Part shown: positions 1 through 10,021 of the stretch, piece after piece
Numbering within the stretch: position 1 is the stretch's first letter
How the letters are laid out: each line of letters opens with the position of its first letter
Source: Kaistia adipata DSM 17808
GTDB lineage: Bacteria > Pseudomonadota > Alphaproteobacteria > Rhizobiales > Kaistiaceae
Direction of reading: 5' to 3'
Assembly (NCBI RefSeq): GCF_000423225.1
Contig: NZ_KE383991.1
Coordinates: forward strand, 320,217-384,216
Length of the DNA stretch: 64,000 bases
Notes under the pieces: generated by a model
The model's input: the letters and a program-made list of their open reading frames with translations, nothing else
Databases searched by the model: none
Told to the model about the DNA's origin: nothing
Made by a program: the position numbers and the translations under genes

Positions 1-175
1 ACGCCGTATAGAAATCATTGTTCCAGTAGTTGAACTTGACGTCCAGCCAGACATTGAACAGGCGCAGGCCGACGACGACGCCGAGCAGGCCGAGGGCGAT
101 CCACATTTCGGAGGAGCGAAAATAGGGAAGCGCGATCCTGAGGACCGTCGCCAGCGCCGATGAAAGCTTGCGCAT
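1..175 (-). CDS. SbmA/BacA-like ABC transporter permease/ATPase, N-terminal part only
   Basis: Only the first 58 codons are inside the window; the gene runs off the left edge. The reading starts at an ATG with the residues MRKLSSALATV. A hydrophobic segment follows at about residues 24-42, then the motif VWLDVKFNYWNNDFY. An N-terminal helix followed by N-Y-W-N-x-D-F-Y is typical of the SbmA/BacA/YddA family of inner-membrane transporters, in which the membrane domain is often fused to an ABC ATPase. Members import peptides or export very-long-chain lipids. Whether an ATPase domain is present here cannot be seen. The assignment rests on one motif and one membrane segment. Confidence 0.65.
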   Translation of the reverse strand, partial: MRKLSSALATVLRIALPYFRSSEMWIALGLLGVVVGLRLFNVWLDVKFNYWNNDFYTA

Positions 176-295
176 GTAGTTCTCCAGACAGCGCAGGTCG
201 CCTGTTTATCCGGGTCACTATCGCGACGGCCGTCTGACGACGTGATTGCCGCCGCGTTACCGAACCTTAATGAGCGCCATCGACAATGCAGGCTC

Positions 296-311
296 TGTGA
301 TCGCGTTCACA
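296..311. promoter_or_regulatory. CRP-like palindrome TGTGA-N6-TCACA
   Basis: A perfect 5-6-5 inverted repeat (TGTGATCGCGTTCACA) lies in the 244-bp space between the divergent SbmA-like gene and the L,D-transpeptidase gene. It matches the core of the enterobacterial CRP site. Alphaproteobacterial CRP-type regulators often prefer other half-sites, so binding is only an inference. Apart from this site and the ribosome binding site of the transpeptidase gene, nothing else was recognised in the interval. Confidence 0.3.
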
Positions 312-419
312 ATCACGGCCCCGTGATTCCCACTGAGGTTGCCGGAGGAAGACTGCGATTCTATCGTGCATTTATTCTGGGTCCGCGCCGCACCGCGCGA
401 TCGACTTATGGGGGAATCC

Positions 420-1040
420 ATGAATCTCAAACGCGCCTTGGCAGCCACGCTCCTCGCCGGAACGGTCTCGCTCACCGGCGGCGGCACCGCCCACGCCGAG
501 AACTTCTTCAAGATGCTGTTCCAGGGCAGCGACAACTTCCGCCCGCAGGCCTCCGGCCCCGGCTCCTCCCTCCCCCAGAAATACCAGCGCCAGCGCGTGC
601 GCTACAACACCAACGAGAAGCCCGGCACCATCATCATCCATTCGGACGAGAAGTTCCTGTATCTGGTCGAAGGCAACGGCAAGGCGATGCGCTATGGCGT
701 CGGCGTCGGTCGCGAGGGCTTCGGCTGGAAGGGCAATGTCACGATCGGCCGTAAGGCCGAGTGGCCCGGCTGGACGCCGCCGGCCTCGATGCGGGCCCGC
801 GAGCGCGCCAAGGGCCGGATCCTGCCGGCCTATATGGAAGGCGGCCCGAAGAACCCGCTCGGCGCCCGCGCCATGTATCTCTATCGCGGCGGCAAGGACA
901 CGATCTTCCGCATCCACGGCACCAGCGAGCCCTGGACGATCGGCCACAACGTATCGTCGGGGTGCATCCGTCTGGTCAACGCCGACGTCAGCGACCTCTA
1001 TTCGCGCGTACCGATCGGCACCAAGGTCGTCGTGCGATAG
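420..1040 (+). CDS. L,D-transpeptidase (YkuD domain), periplasmic
   Basis: Predicted secreted enzyme that makes 3-3 peptidoglycan cross-links or attaches proteins to peptidoglycan. The chosen ATG follows a GGGGGA ribosome binding site and opens a signal peptide ending at about residue 26 (GGGTAHA). Earlier in-frame starts would bury that signal. The YkuD domain occupies roughly residues 60-206. The catalytic motif H-G-T-x8-S-S-G-C-I-R-L is complete, with the nucleophile at Cys182. The length of 206 residues is normal for the compact alphaproteobacterial form. The gene is monocistronic and convergent with the TetR gene. Its exact cross-linking role cannot be read from the sequence. Confidence 0.92.
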   Translation: MNLKRALAATLLAGTVSLTGGGTAHAENFFKMLFQGSDNFRPQASGPGSSLPQKYQRQRVRYNTNEKPGTIIIHSDEKFLYLVEGNGKAMRYGVGVGREGFGWKGNVTIGRKAEWPGWTPPASMRARERAKGRILPAYMEGGPKNPLGARAMYLYRGGKDTIFRIHGTSEPWTIGHNVSSGCIRLVNADVSDLYSRVPIGTKVVVR

Positions 1041-1050
1041 GCCGCATTCC

Positions 1051-1071
1051 GGGGCGGCCGCGCGCCGCCCC
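1051..1071. terminator. Hairpin between convergent genes
   Basis: A perfect 8-bp stem (GGGGCGGC paired with GCCGCCCC) with a 5-nt loop lies between the stop codons of the convergent L,D-transpeptidase and TetR genes. There is no T-run on either side. It is a plausible bidirectional or processing hairpin rather than a proven intrinsic terminator. Confidence 0.4.
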
Positions 1072-1082
1072 GATCCCGCCCG

Positions 1083-1745
1083 TCAGCCGACGGGCGCCGG
1101 CACCGGGGCCGCGTAGGCCTTCAGGAAGATGCGCACCGCGCTGTCGACGCGACGGCCGATCTCCTGCTCGTCCGGGCTTTCGCTGACCCCGAACAGAACG
1201 CGGCGCATCGTGCCGCTCTGCGACAGCTCCACGAATTGCTGTGCCGCCAGCGGGCAGTCGTCAATATCGAGGACGCCGGCCTTCGTCTGCGCGTCGAGAT
1301 ATTCCCGCAGCAGCTCCGTGCAGAGCGCAGGCCCGTTCGAATAGAACTCGACACCGATCTCCGGCATGCGATTGATGATCGAGAAGACCGACCGCATCGC
1401 CTTCACGTAGTAGGGCCGGGTCAGGAGTTCGCACACTTCGCGGCCGAACTTCTTCAGAACCGCCTCGACGTCGTGATCCTCGAAATCGAGCTTCACGACG
1501 CGGAACAGTTCCTGGCGCTTCTCCGAGGAGATCAGCTCGACGAAAAGGCGCTCCTTATTGGCGAAATAGACATAGAGGGTGCCCTTCGAGACGCCGGCCG
1601 CGCGCGCGATATCGTTCATGCTGGCAGCGTCGAAGCCTTTCTCCAGAAAGACCTGACTGGCGCCACGCATGATCTGCTCGCGTTTGCGTGGATCCTGCCC
1701 CGCCCCGCTTTCGTCGACAGCGCGCGGTGCATCTGCGAGTGACAC
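1083..1745 (-). CDS. TetR/AcrR family regulator, divergent from efflux genes
   Basis: A 220-residue repressor candidate. The helix-turn-helix lies at about residues 25-70 (FDAASMNDIARAAGVSKGTL, then YVYFANKERLF), the canonical TetR_N fold. The rest is a helical ligand-binding domain resembling AefR-type C-termini. The start is a GTG preceded by AGGGGAG at a 7-nt distance. The gene is divergent from an EmrA-like adaptor and two drug exporters. Two TetR-type palindromes sit in the shared 258-bp spacer, so autoregulation and repression of the efflux operon are the natural reading. The inducer is unknown. Confidence 0.9.
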   Translation of the reverse strand: MSLADAPRAVDESGAGQDPRKREQIMRGASQVFLEKGFDAASMNDIARAAGVSKGTLYVYFANKERLFVELISSEKRQELFRVVKLDFEDHDVEAVLKKFGREVCELLTRPYYVKAMRSVFSIINRMPEIGVEFYSNGPALCTELLREYLDAQTKAGVLDIDDCPLAAQQFVELSQSGTMRRVLFGVSESPDEQEIGRRVDSAVRIFLKAYAAPVPAPVG

Positions 1746-1887
1746 GGTTCTACTCCCCTGAAGCTGCGATCTGCCGGCCGTTCTACAGGCCCTGAATCAG
1801 ATCGGAACTATTACCGTTCAGAACTACCAAGAAAGCGGCGCCCGATCCAATCGCGCGGTGGGGCTCAGCTGACGGCACACATTTTCT

Positions 1888-1906
1888 TGACCGAACCGTT
1901 CAGTTC
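1888..1906. promoter_or_regulatory. Probable TetR operator O1 (imperfect palindrome)
   Basis: TGACCGAACCGTTCAGTTC. The left 10 bases are identical to the perfect palindrome 61 bp downstream, and the right arm matches 6 of 9. It lies about midway between the TetR and adaptor start codons. A further partial match, ACCGTTCAG, occurs near 1813 closer to the TetR gene. Confidence 0.55.
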
Positions 1907-1948
1907 GATCTTGATTTAGACGCTCGACGGGTCTAGTTCAAGCGCCTC

Positions 1949-1967
1949 TGACCGAACCGTTCGGTCA
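1949..1967. promoter_or_regulatory. Probable TetR operator O2 (perfect palindrome)
   Basis: TGACCGAACCGTTCGGTCA has 9-bp arms around one central base. It lies 37 bp upstream of the adaptor ATG. The pattern of 'ACCGAACCGTTCGGT' is like AcrR/TetR operators known from proteobacterial efflux systems. A repressor bound here would overlap the promoter of the efflux operon. Confidence 0.7.
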
Positions 1968-2003
1968 AAAGATTTTTCCGGCGCCGCGGACTGGAGACAA
2001 GTC

Positions 2004-3248
2004 ATGGCGAAGGTCGCATTGATCGATAATTCCGACGATACCGGCGTTTCGGAGCTGGAGCCCTTCCAGCGCCAGGGCGCCGAAGCCACACCGCCGCCGC
2101 CCGCGGTCGCGCCAGTCGCCGAGCGCCCCCCGTCGCCCGGCGCCGTGAGCGAGGCCAAGGCCGCGCCTGCCCCACCCCCGGCCAAACGCGGTGGGCGGCG
2201 GCGGTTTCTCCTCCTGACCATCGCCGTCGCGGCCATTGCGGCCGGCGGCTATTTCGGTCACGAATGGTGGACCGTCGGCCGCTTCATGGTCTCGACCGAC
2301 GACGCCTATGTCGGCGCCGACACCTCGACCGTCGCCCCGCGTCTCGCCGGCTACGTGACGGAAGTCGCCGTCGCCAACAACACCGCCGTCAAGACGGGCG
2401 ATCCGCTCGTCTATCTCGACGATTCCGACCAGAAGCTGGCCGTCGTCGCCGCGGAGAACCTGGTCGCCGCCCAGCAGGCGGCGATTGCGCGGATCGACCG
2501 GCAGATCGAGGCCGGCCGCGCCAGCGTCGCCCAGGCGCAGACGGCGATCACCGTCGCCAACGCGGATGCGGAACTGGCCGCCGCCGACCTGGAACGCGCC
2601 ACGGCGCTCGCCAAGAACCAGTTCGCGACCCAGCAGGCGCTGCAGCAGGCCAAGGCGACGCGCGACAAGACCGCCGCCAATGTCCAGGCCGCCATGGCCG
2701 GGCTGCAGACGGCGGAGGCCAATGTCGCGGTGCTGGAGGCGCAGCGCACCGAGGCCGAGCGCGCGCTCGACCAGGACCGGACGACGCTTGACCAGAAGAA
2801 GCTCGATCTCGAGCACATGGTCGTGCGCGCGCCGTTCGACGGCATCGTCGGCAACCGCGCCGTCCAGCCGGGCCAGTATGTCGCGACCGGCCAGCGCCTG
2901 CTCGCCGTCGTGCCGCTGCAGGACGTCTATGTCGACGCCAACTTCAAGGAAACGCAGCTCGGCCGAATCCAGCCGGGCGCGACAGCCAGCGTCAGCGTCG
3001 ATGCCTTCGACGAAAAGCCGATCCTCGGCACGGTCGAGAGCGTGGCGCCGGCCTCCGGCGCCGTGTTCAGCCTGCTGCCGCCGGACAACGCCACGGGCAA
3101 CTTCACCAAGATCACCCAGCGCGTGCCGGTCCGGATCCGCATCCCGGCCGAGGAGGCCGCCAAGGGCCATCTGCGTCCGGGTCTCTCGGTCGTCGTCGAC
3201 ATCGACAGCCGCACCGGCGAGCACCCAGTGGTCGCCGCCGCCCCCTGA
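2004..3248 (+). CDS. HlyD/EmrA-type membrane fusion (adaptor) protein
   Basis: Periplasmic adaptor of a tripartite drug exporter, linking an inner-membrane MFS pump to an outer-membrane channel. The 414 residues comprise a Pro/Ala-rich cytoplasmic tail (1-60), one membrane helix at about 64-85, the biotinyl-lipoyl half motif VSTDDAYVGADTSTVAPRLA, a long alpha-helical hairpin at about 140-255 rich in Ala, Gln and Glu, then the second lipoyl half (VRAPFDGIVGNRAVQPGQYV) and a beta-barrel. The length matches EmrA. It is the first gene of a plus-strand series with two DHA2 transporters and is probably repressed by the divergent TetR protein. Confidence 0.92.
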   Translation: MAKVALIDNSDDTGVSELEPFQRQGAEATPPPPAVAPVAERPPSPGAVSEAKAAPAPPPAKRGGRRRFLLLTIAVAAIAAGGYFGHEWWTVGRFMVSTDDAYVGADTSTVAPRLAGYVTEVAVANNTAVKTGDPLVYLDDSDQKLAVVAAENLVAAQQAAIARIDRQIEAGRASVAQAQTAITVANADAELAAADLERATALAKNQFATQQALQQAKATRDKTAANVQAAMAGLQTAEANVAVLEAQRTEAERALDQDRTTLDQKKLDLEHMVVRAPFDGIVGNRAVQPGQYVATGQRLLAVVPLQDVYVDANFKETQLGRIQPGATASVSVDAFDEKPILGTVESVAPASGAVFSLLPPDNATGNFTKITQRVPVRIRIPAEEAAKGHLRPGLSVVVDIDSRTGEHPVVAAAP

Positions 3249-3415
3249 TTCCGCCAGACGTCTCCCCTTCGCGGGGAGGCCTCGAGAGGGGACGAGCCAA
3301 CCGTCCCTACCGGTTCGCCCGCCCCTCTCGATCCACCCGACCGTCGTCGCACGGCCGTGACGCCGCCAGGCCATCCGGGCCTGTGATTTCGGGGCCCATG
3401 CCCCAGGAGACGATG

Positions 3416-4984
3416 ATGGCCGCTCCCCAGCCGCCGCCCGCCCTGCCCGAAATGACGCCGCGCCGCATGCTCGGCTTCGTCGCCATGGCCGTCGGCATGT
3501 TCATGGCGATCCTCGACATCCAGATCGTCTCCTCGTCGCTGACGGAGATCCAGGCCGGCCTGTCCGCCAGCGCGCAGGAAATCTCCTGGGTCCAGACGGC
3601 CTACCTGATCGCCGAGATCATCATGATCCCGCTGTCGGGCTTCCTCGGCCGCGCCCTCTCCACCCGCTATCTCTTCGCCATCGCCGCCGGTGGCTTCACC
3701 ATCACCTCGATCGGCTGCGCGACGTCGAGCTCGATCGGCGAGATGATCGCCTGGCGCGCCGCGCAGGGCTTCATCGGCGGCGGCATGATCCCGGCCGTCT
3801 TCGCGGCTGCCTTCACGATCTTCCCGCCCAATCGCCGCGCCATGGTCTCGGCCATCGTCGGCCTGATCGCGACGCTGGCACCGACCGTCGGCCCGACGAT
3901 CGGCGGTTACCTGACCAACCTGTTCTCCTGGCACTGGCTGTTCCTGATCAACGTCATCCCCGGCATCTTCGTGACGCTCGGCGTGCTGGCCTTCGTCGAC
4001 TGGGACAAGCCGAACTTCAAGCTCCTGCAGCATTTCGACTATTTCGGTCTGATCACGCTCGCGGCGTTCCTCGGCAGCCTCGAATATGTCCTCGAGGAAG
4101 GCTCGGCCAACGACTGGTTCCAGGACGAGGCGATCGCCATCCTGGCCGTCGTCACGGTCGTGGCCGGCATCCTGTTCTTCTGGCGCGCCCTGACGGCGCG
4201 CGAGCCGATCGTCGACGTCCGCGCCTTCCAGAACCGCAACTTCGCGACCGGCGCGCTGTTCTCGTTCATGCTCGGCGTCGGGCTCTATGGCCTCGTCTAT
4301 CTCTACCCGGTCTATCTGGCGCGGGTGCGCGGCTACGACTCGCTGCAGATCGGCGAGACGATGTTCGTCACCGGCCTGTTCATGATGATGACCGCGCCGA
4401 TCGTCGGCCGGCTCGGCCAGAAGATGGACCCGCGCATCATGATGGGGTTCGGCCTGACGCTGTTCGCGATTTCCTGTCTCGAGCTGGTGCCGATCACCAA
4501 GGACTGGGCCTTCAACGAGCTGTTCATCCCGCAGGCCATGCGCGGCGTCGCGCTGATGACGTCGATGATGCCGGTGTCGATGCTGGCGCTCGGCACGCTG
4601 CCGCCCGAGCGGATGAAGAACGCCTCGGGCCTGTTCAACCTGACCCGCAATCTCGGCGGCGCGGTCGGGCTCGCCGTCATCACGACGATCCTGAACAAGC
4701 GCTGGGACCTGCACATCACCCGCCTGCATGAGCAGGTGCAGTGGGGGCGCGAGGCGGCGACGGAACGGCTCGACATGATGACCAAGGGCTTCGCCACGCT
4801 CGGCTCCGACGCCAACCTGGCGGCGCTCAAGACGCTGACCCAGATGGTGAAGCGCGAGGCGCTCGTGATGGCCTTCTCGGATGTCTTCCTGGTGCTGGCG
4901 GTGCTGTTCGGCCTGATCGTCCTGCTCGTGCCGCTCGCCCAGAAGCCCCAGGCAGCCCCCGCCGGTGGAGGCGGCGGCCACTGA
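3416..4984 (+). CDS. DHA2 family MFS multidrug exporter (EmrB-like), first copy
   Basis: Proton-driven 14-helix exporter, partner of the preceding HlyD adaptor. About 522 residues. The first helix carries the D-I-Q-I-V-x-S-S-L pattern (FMAILDIQIVSSSLTEIQ), followed by SWVQTAYLIAEI, a hallmark of EmrB. The motif C-like stretch GGGMIPAVFAAAF is present, and the tail ends in a glycine-rich cytoplasmic segment. Two adjacent ATGs (3413 and 3416) follow AGGAGA; the second has the better 5-nt spacing, and a GTG at 3383 would add an unconserved tail. It lies 167 bp after the adaptor gene. The substrate is unknown. Confidence 0.9.
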   Translation: MAAPQPPPALPEMTPRRMLGFVAMAVGMFMAILDIQIVSSSLTEIQAGLSASAQEISWVQTAYLIAEIIMIPLSGFLGRALSTRYLFAIAAGGFTITSIGCATSSSIGEMIAWRAAQGFIGGGMIPAVFAAAFTIFPPNRRAMVSAIVGLIATLAPTVGPTIGGYLTNLFSWHWLFLINVIPGIFVTLGVLAFVDWDKPNFKLLQHFDYFGLITLAAFLGSLEYVLEEGSANDWFQDEAIAILAVVTVVAGILFFWRALTAREPIVDVRAFQNRNFATGALFSFMLGVGLYGLVYLYPVYLARVRGYDSLQIGETMFVTGLFMMMTAPIVGRLGQKMDPRIMMGFGLTLFAISCLELVPITKDWAFNELFIPQAMRGVALMTSMMPVSMLALGTLPPERMKNASGLFNLTRNLGGAVGLAVITTILNKRWDLHITRLHEQVQWGREAATERLDMMTKGFATLGSDANLAALKTLTQMVKREALVMAFSDVFLVLAVLFGLIVLLVPLAQKPQAAPAGGGGGH

Positions 4985-5119
4985 ACCGCCGGCCCGACGC
5001 GCCCGACGCAGATTGAGATCGCCGGGCGAGAGGACTAGGCTTCCTTCCATCGATTCATCCGGCCGACGCCGGGGCCCGCCCTCCCCCGGCGGACGATACG
5101 AACATTGGCGACAGATCTC

Positions 5120-6619
5120 ATGGATGCTTCCGCTTCGGCGCGCCCCGGCCCGCCTCCGCTCGACCACGCGACCGTCCGCTCGATCATCATCGGCGTCATG
5201 CTGGCCATGTTCCTGGCCGCGCTCGACCAGACGATCATCGCGACGGCGCTGCCGACCATCGGCCGCGAGCTCGGCGACCTGCAGAATATCGCCTGGGTTG
5301 TCACCGCCTATCTGCTGTCGTCGACCGCGGTGACGCCGCTCTACGGCAAGCTCTCCGACATCCATGGCCGCCGCACCGTGATGCTGATCGCTATCGTGAT
5401 CTTCATCATCGGCTCGATCGCCTGCGCGATCGCGCCGACCATGACGGCGCTGATCCTCGCGCGCTTCCTGCAGGGCCTCGGCGGCGGCGGCCTGATCTCG
5501 CTCGCCAACACCATCGTCGGCGACGCCATCTCGCCGAAGGAACGCGCCAAGTACATGGGCTATTTCGGCGCCGTGTTCGCGCTCTCGAGCGTCGCCGGCC
5601 CGGTGCTGGGCGGCGTGCTCTCCGAGGCGTTCCACTGGTCGCTGATCTTCTGGATCAACATTCCGCTCGGCCTCATCGCCTTCCTGATGACGTTCAACGC
5701 GCTGAAGAAGCTGCCGCAGAACAACCGTCCGCACCGGCTCGACGTCGTCGGAGCGCTGCTCTTGGTGATCGCCTCGGTGCTGCTGCTGCTCGCCATCAGC
5801 TGGGGTGGCGTGTCCTATCCCTGGCTGTCGTTGCAGATCCTCGGCCTTGTCGCCGGCTCGGTGGTGGCCTGGGCGCTGTTCACGCTGCGCGTTCTGACCG
5901 CGCCGGAGCCGTTCCTGCCGGTCGGCGTGCTGCGCGACCAAGTCGTCGCGACGGCGACGCTCGCCGGCTTCTTCGGCATCGGCACCATGGTCGGCCTTTC
6001 GATCTACATGCCGCTCTTCTTCCAGTCGGTGAAGCATCTGTCGGCGGCCGAGTCCGGCTTCGCGCTCATTCCGCTGTCGATCGGCACGGTCTTCGGCGCC
6101 CAGTTCTCCGGCCGGGTGATGGCGCGCGTCACCCACTACAAGCGGTCGCCGGTCGTCGGCCTGATCGTCGCGATCCTCCTCACCTTCATGCTGGCCGCCT
6201 TCGCCGCCGATCTCGACACCATCACCATCCAGGTGCTGCTCGGAATCATCGGCGCGGGTCTCGGCACGCTCTTCCCGGTCACGCTCGTCGTCGCCCAGAA
6301 CGCCGTCGCGCTGCACCATCTCGGCACCGCGACCGCGGCCGTGAACTTCATGCGCTCGCTCGGCAGCGCGATCCTCGTGGCGGCCTTCGGCGCCATCCTG
6401 CTCGCGGGTCTCGGCACCATCTCGGACGACGCGGGAACCTCGGTCGAGGCGAAGATCGCCTCGGCGGCAGAGTCGGGCGTTTCGCTCGCCGGCGCCTTCA
6501 CGGGCATTTTCATCGCGGCCGGTATCTGCGCGGCGATCGCGCTCGTCCTGCTCCTCGTCATGGAAGAGCGGCCACTCCGTGGTGGGCGCGTCTCCGCGCC
6601 CACCAGCATGGAGCACTGA
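5120..6619 (+). CDS. DHA2 family MFS multidrug exporter, second copy (MDR type)
   Basis: A second 14-helix proton-coupled exporter of about 499 residues, of the same family but a different branch from the preceding gene. It shows FLAALDQTIIATALPTIGRE, the motif A equivalent GKLSDIHGRR, and FLQGLGGGGLISLANTIVGD, which together are typical of MDR/QacA-type DHA2 proteins. These usually act without an adaptor. The ATG at 5120 is preferred; a TTG at 5105 is possible because no strong ribosome binding site decides between them. It follows the EmrB-like gene by about 135 bp, so it may share its transcript, and it ends convergently with aceB. Confidence 0.88.
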   Translation: MDASASARPGPPPLDHATVRSIIIGVMLAMFLAALDQTIIATALPTIGRELGDLQNIAWVVTAYLLSSTAVTPLYGKLSDIHGRRTVMLIAIVIFIIGSIACAIAPTMTALILARFLQGLGGGGLISLANTIVGDAISPKERAKYMGYFGAVFALSSVAGPVLGGVLSEAFHWSLIFWINIPLGLIAFLMTFNALKKLPQNNRPHRLDVVGALLLVIASVLLLLAISWGGVSYPWLSLQILGLVAGSVVAWALFTLRVLTAPEPFLPVGVLRDQVVATATLAGFFGIGTMVGLSIYMPLFFQSVKHLSAAESGFALIPLSIGTVFGAQFSGRVMARVTHYKRSPVVGLIVAILLTFMLAAFAADLDTITIQVLLGIIGAGLGTLFPVTLVVAQNAVALHHLGTATAAVNFMRSLGSAILVAAFGAILLAGLGTISDDAGTSVEAKIASAAESGVSLAGAFTGIFIAAGICAAIALVLLLVMEERPLRGGRVSAPTSMEH

Positions 6620-6641
6620 CCGCTTCGCGACCCCGCTCCAC

Positions 6642-6666
6642 CATGCCGGCGCGCGACGCCGGCATG
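6642..6666. terminator. Strong hairpin between convergent MFS and aceB genes
   Basis: A perfect 10-bp stem (CATGCCGGCG / CGCCGGCATG) with loop CGCGA. A second stem, GGCGGCA / TGCCGCC, lies at 6730-6756. There is no T-run, but the pair sits exactly between two convergent transcripts and probably acts as a bidirectional stop or RNA-protecting structure. Confidence 0.5.
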
Positions 6667-6791
6667 GAATGCCGCATCGCCGGATGGCAGCGGTGCCCCC
6701 GACCCGGCCAGCCTGCCTCGAAGTGTGCCGGCGGCAAGCTGCATCAGCCTGCCGCCGCCTGCATCGGACGCGCCGTGCGCGTCGGTCGGGA

Positions 6792-8384
<1,593 letters not shown>

Positions 8385-8489
8385 GATCTCTCCTCGGGTG
8401 ACAGGTCGGCGCGGACTATGCCACGCCGCCGTCTTCAACTGAACATGCGGGAACAGGGCAGAACTTTTTCCAAACAGGAACAAGTCAGC

Positions 8490-9131
8490 CTATTGCGCGC
8501 GGTAGCGCTCGATCCTTTCGGCGAAGTCGCGCGCCGCTTGGGCCGGGTCTTCCGCCGCCATGATCGCCGAGACGACGGAGACGCCATCCGCGCCGGCGGC
8601 CAGCGCCCGCTCGACATGATCGGGCTTGATGCCGCCGATCGCCACCACCGGCAGCGGCGCCCGCGCGACGAGCTCGGCCAGCCCGTCGAAGCCGATCGGC
8701 GTCGAGGCGTTGGTCTTGGTGGGCGTCGCGAAAAGCGGGCCGATGCCGAGATAGTCGGCCGGGCCGAGATCGCCGCCGGCAACCTGCGCGAAGGTCGAGG
8801 TCGAGAGCCCGAGGATGCGATCCGGCCCGATCAGCGCGCGCACCTTGTCGGTCGGCATGTCGCTCTGGCCGACATGCACGCCCTCCGCGCCAACGGCGAG
8901 CGCGACGTCGACGCGGTCATTGATGATGAGCGGAATGCCATGCGGCCGCAGCACGCCCAGCAGCGCCTCGGCGGTCTCGATCAGCGAGCGCGTCGAGGCG
9001 TCGGGATCGCGCAGCTGCACCAGGGTGACGCCGCCTGAAATCGCCTGCCGCACCGTCTCGACGACCCCGCGCGGGCCCGCGAGCCGCGCATCGGTGATCA
9101 GATAGAGCGAAAGGTCGAACGGAATGGCCAT
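8490..9131 (-). CDS. thiE: Thiamine phosphate synthase
   Basis: Joins 4-amino-2-methyl-5-pyrimidine-methyl pyrophosphate with thiazole phosphate to give thiamine phosphate. The 213 residues form a TIM barrel with the family motifs VQLRDPDAS, INDRVDVALAVGAEGVHVGQ and GIGPLFATPTKTN, and the phosphate-binding end PVVAIGGIKPDHV. The start codon overlaps the thiM stop by one base (TAATG), which indicates translational coupling. Expression should follow the TPP riboswitch ahead of thiM. Confidence 0.96.
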   Translation of the reverse strand: MAIPFDLSLYLITDARLAGPRGVVETVRQAISGGVTLVQLRDPDASTRSLIETAEALLGVLRPHGIPLIINDRVDVALAVGAEGVHVGQSDMPTDKVRALIGPDRILGLSTSTFAQVAGGDLGPADYLGIGPLFATPTKTNASTPIGFDGLAELVARAPLPVVAIGGIKPDHVERALAAGADGVSVVSAIMAAEDPAQAARDFAERIERYRAQ

Positions 9132-9961
9132 TACGATTCCTCGATGAGAGTGATCGACGCATTGGCGGCGATCATAGCCGCATCGGCATTGTGAAGCGCG
9201 TCGCAAAGCTCCGCCGGCAGATGCCCGGGCCCGTTGACGCGCGACGCGGCGACCGCGCCGGCCGCGCCATAGACGGCGAGCGCCGCGACGGCCGCGTCGA
9301 AGGGCGGGCGGACGGCCGCGAAGGCCGCCACGGTGGCGGAGAGCGCGCAGCCGAGCGCTGTCGACAACGGCATCAGCGCGCTGCCGCCGGTGATCGCCGC
9401 GACCCGGCCGCCATCGGTGACATAGTCCGTCTCGCCGGTGATCGCGACGACAGCGCCCGTCGCGCGCGCCAGCGCCTTGCCGGCGGCGAGCGCGGCGTCG
9501 GACGAGGCGGTCGAGTCGACGCCCTTGCCCCCTGCCCCGGCCGCGCCGGCGAGGCTCATGATCTCGCTGGCATTGCCGCGGATGATGGCCGGATGGGCGC
9601 GGCTCATCTCGACGGCGAAATCGGTGCGGAACTTTGTCGCGCCGCAGCCGACCGGATCCAGCACCCACGGTTTGCCGAGCGCCACGGCGCGCGCGGCCGC
9701 CTTGCGCATGCCGGGCAGCCAGTCGGGCGAGAGCGTACCGATGTTGATGACGAGGGCGTTCGAGATCGCGACGAACTCGTCGACCTCGGCTTCGGAATGC
9801 ACCATGGCGGGCGATGCGCCGACGGCGAGCAGCACATTGGCCGAGATCGTCATGGCGACGTAGTTGGTGATGTTCTGCACCAGCGGCCGGGCGGCGCGCA
9901 TGGCGTCGAGCGCGGCGGCGGCCTCGGCGATCGAAACGGGCGATTGGTTGGTGGCAGGCAT
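9131..9961 (-). CDS. thiM: Hydroxyethylthiazole kinase
   Basis: Phosphorylates the thiazole alcohol so that ThiE can use it, which makes this a salvage operon. The 276 residues show the ribokinase-like fold with RPLVQNITNYVAMTISANVL, the Mg/ATP region PWVLDPVGCGATKFR, PAIIRGNASEI, and the active-site stretch STALGCALSATVAAF carrying the conserved Cys. The ATG was chosen because AAGGACG lies 8 nt upstream; an earlier in-frame ATG would overlap the riboswitch region. The gene is first in the operon and coupled to thiE. No thiD is present nearby. Confidence 0.95.
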   Translation of the reverse strand: MPATNQSPVSIAEAAAALDAMRAARPLVQNITNYVAMTISANVLLAVGASPAMVHSEAEVDEFVAISNALVINIGTLSPDWLPGMRKAAARAVALGKPWVLDPVGCGATKFRTDFAVEMSRAHPAIIRGNASEIMSLAGAAGAGGKGVDSTASSDAALAAGKALARATGAVVAITGETDYVTDGGRVAAITGGSALMPLSTALGCALSATVAAFAAVRPPFDAAVAALAVYGAAGAVAASRVNGPGHLPAELCDALHNADAAMIAANASITLIEES

Positions 9962-10021
9962 GAGAAGACGTCCTTTGCTTTGACGCAGGACGGAAGACGG
10001 CAAGAGCATCTGCGCGCTTGG

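Noticed and set aside
2927-6616. Very long open frame on the minus strand opposite the adaptor and MFS genes
   Set aside because: It mirrors the real genes, is a monotonous Arg/Asp/Glu/His/Gly-rich sequence with no domain, and arises from GC-rich codon bias. Similar antisense frames lie opposite the RND genes (22532-26608), the large kinase (34027-37266) and the dehydratase (56039-58030).
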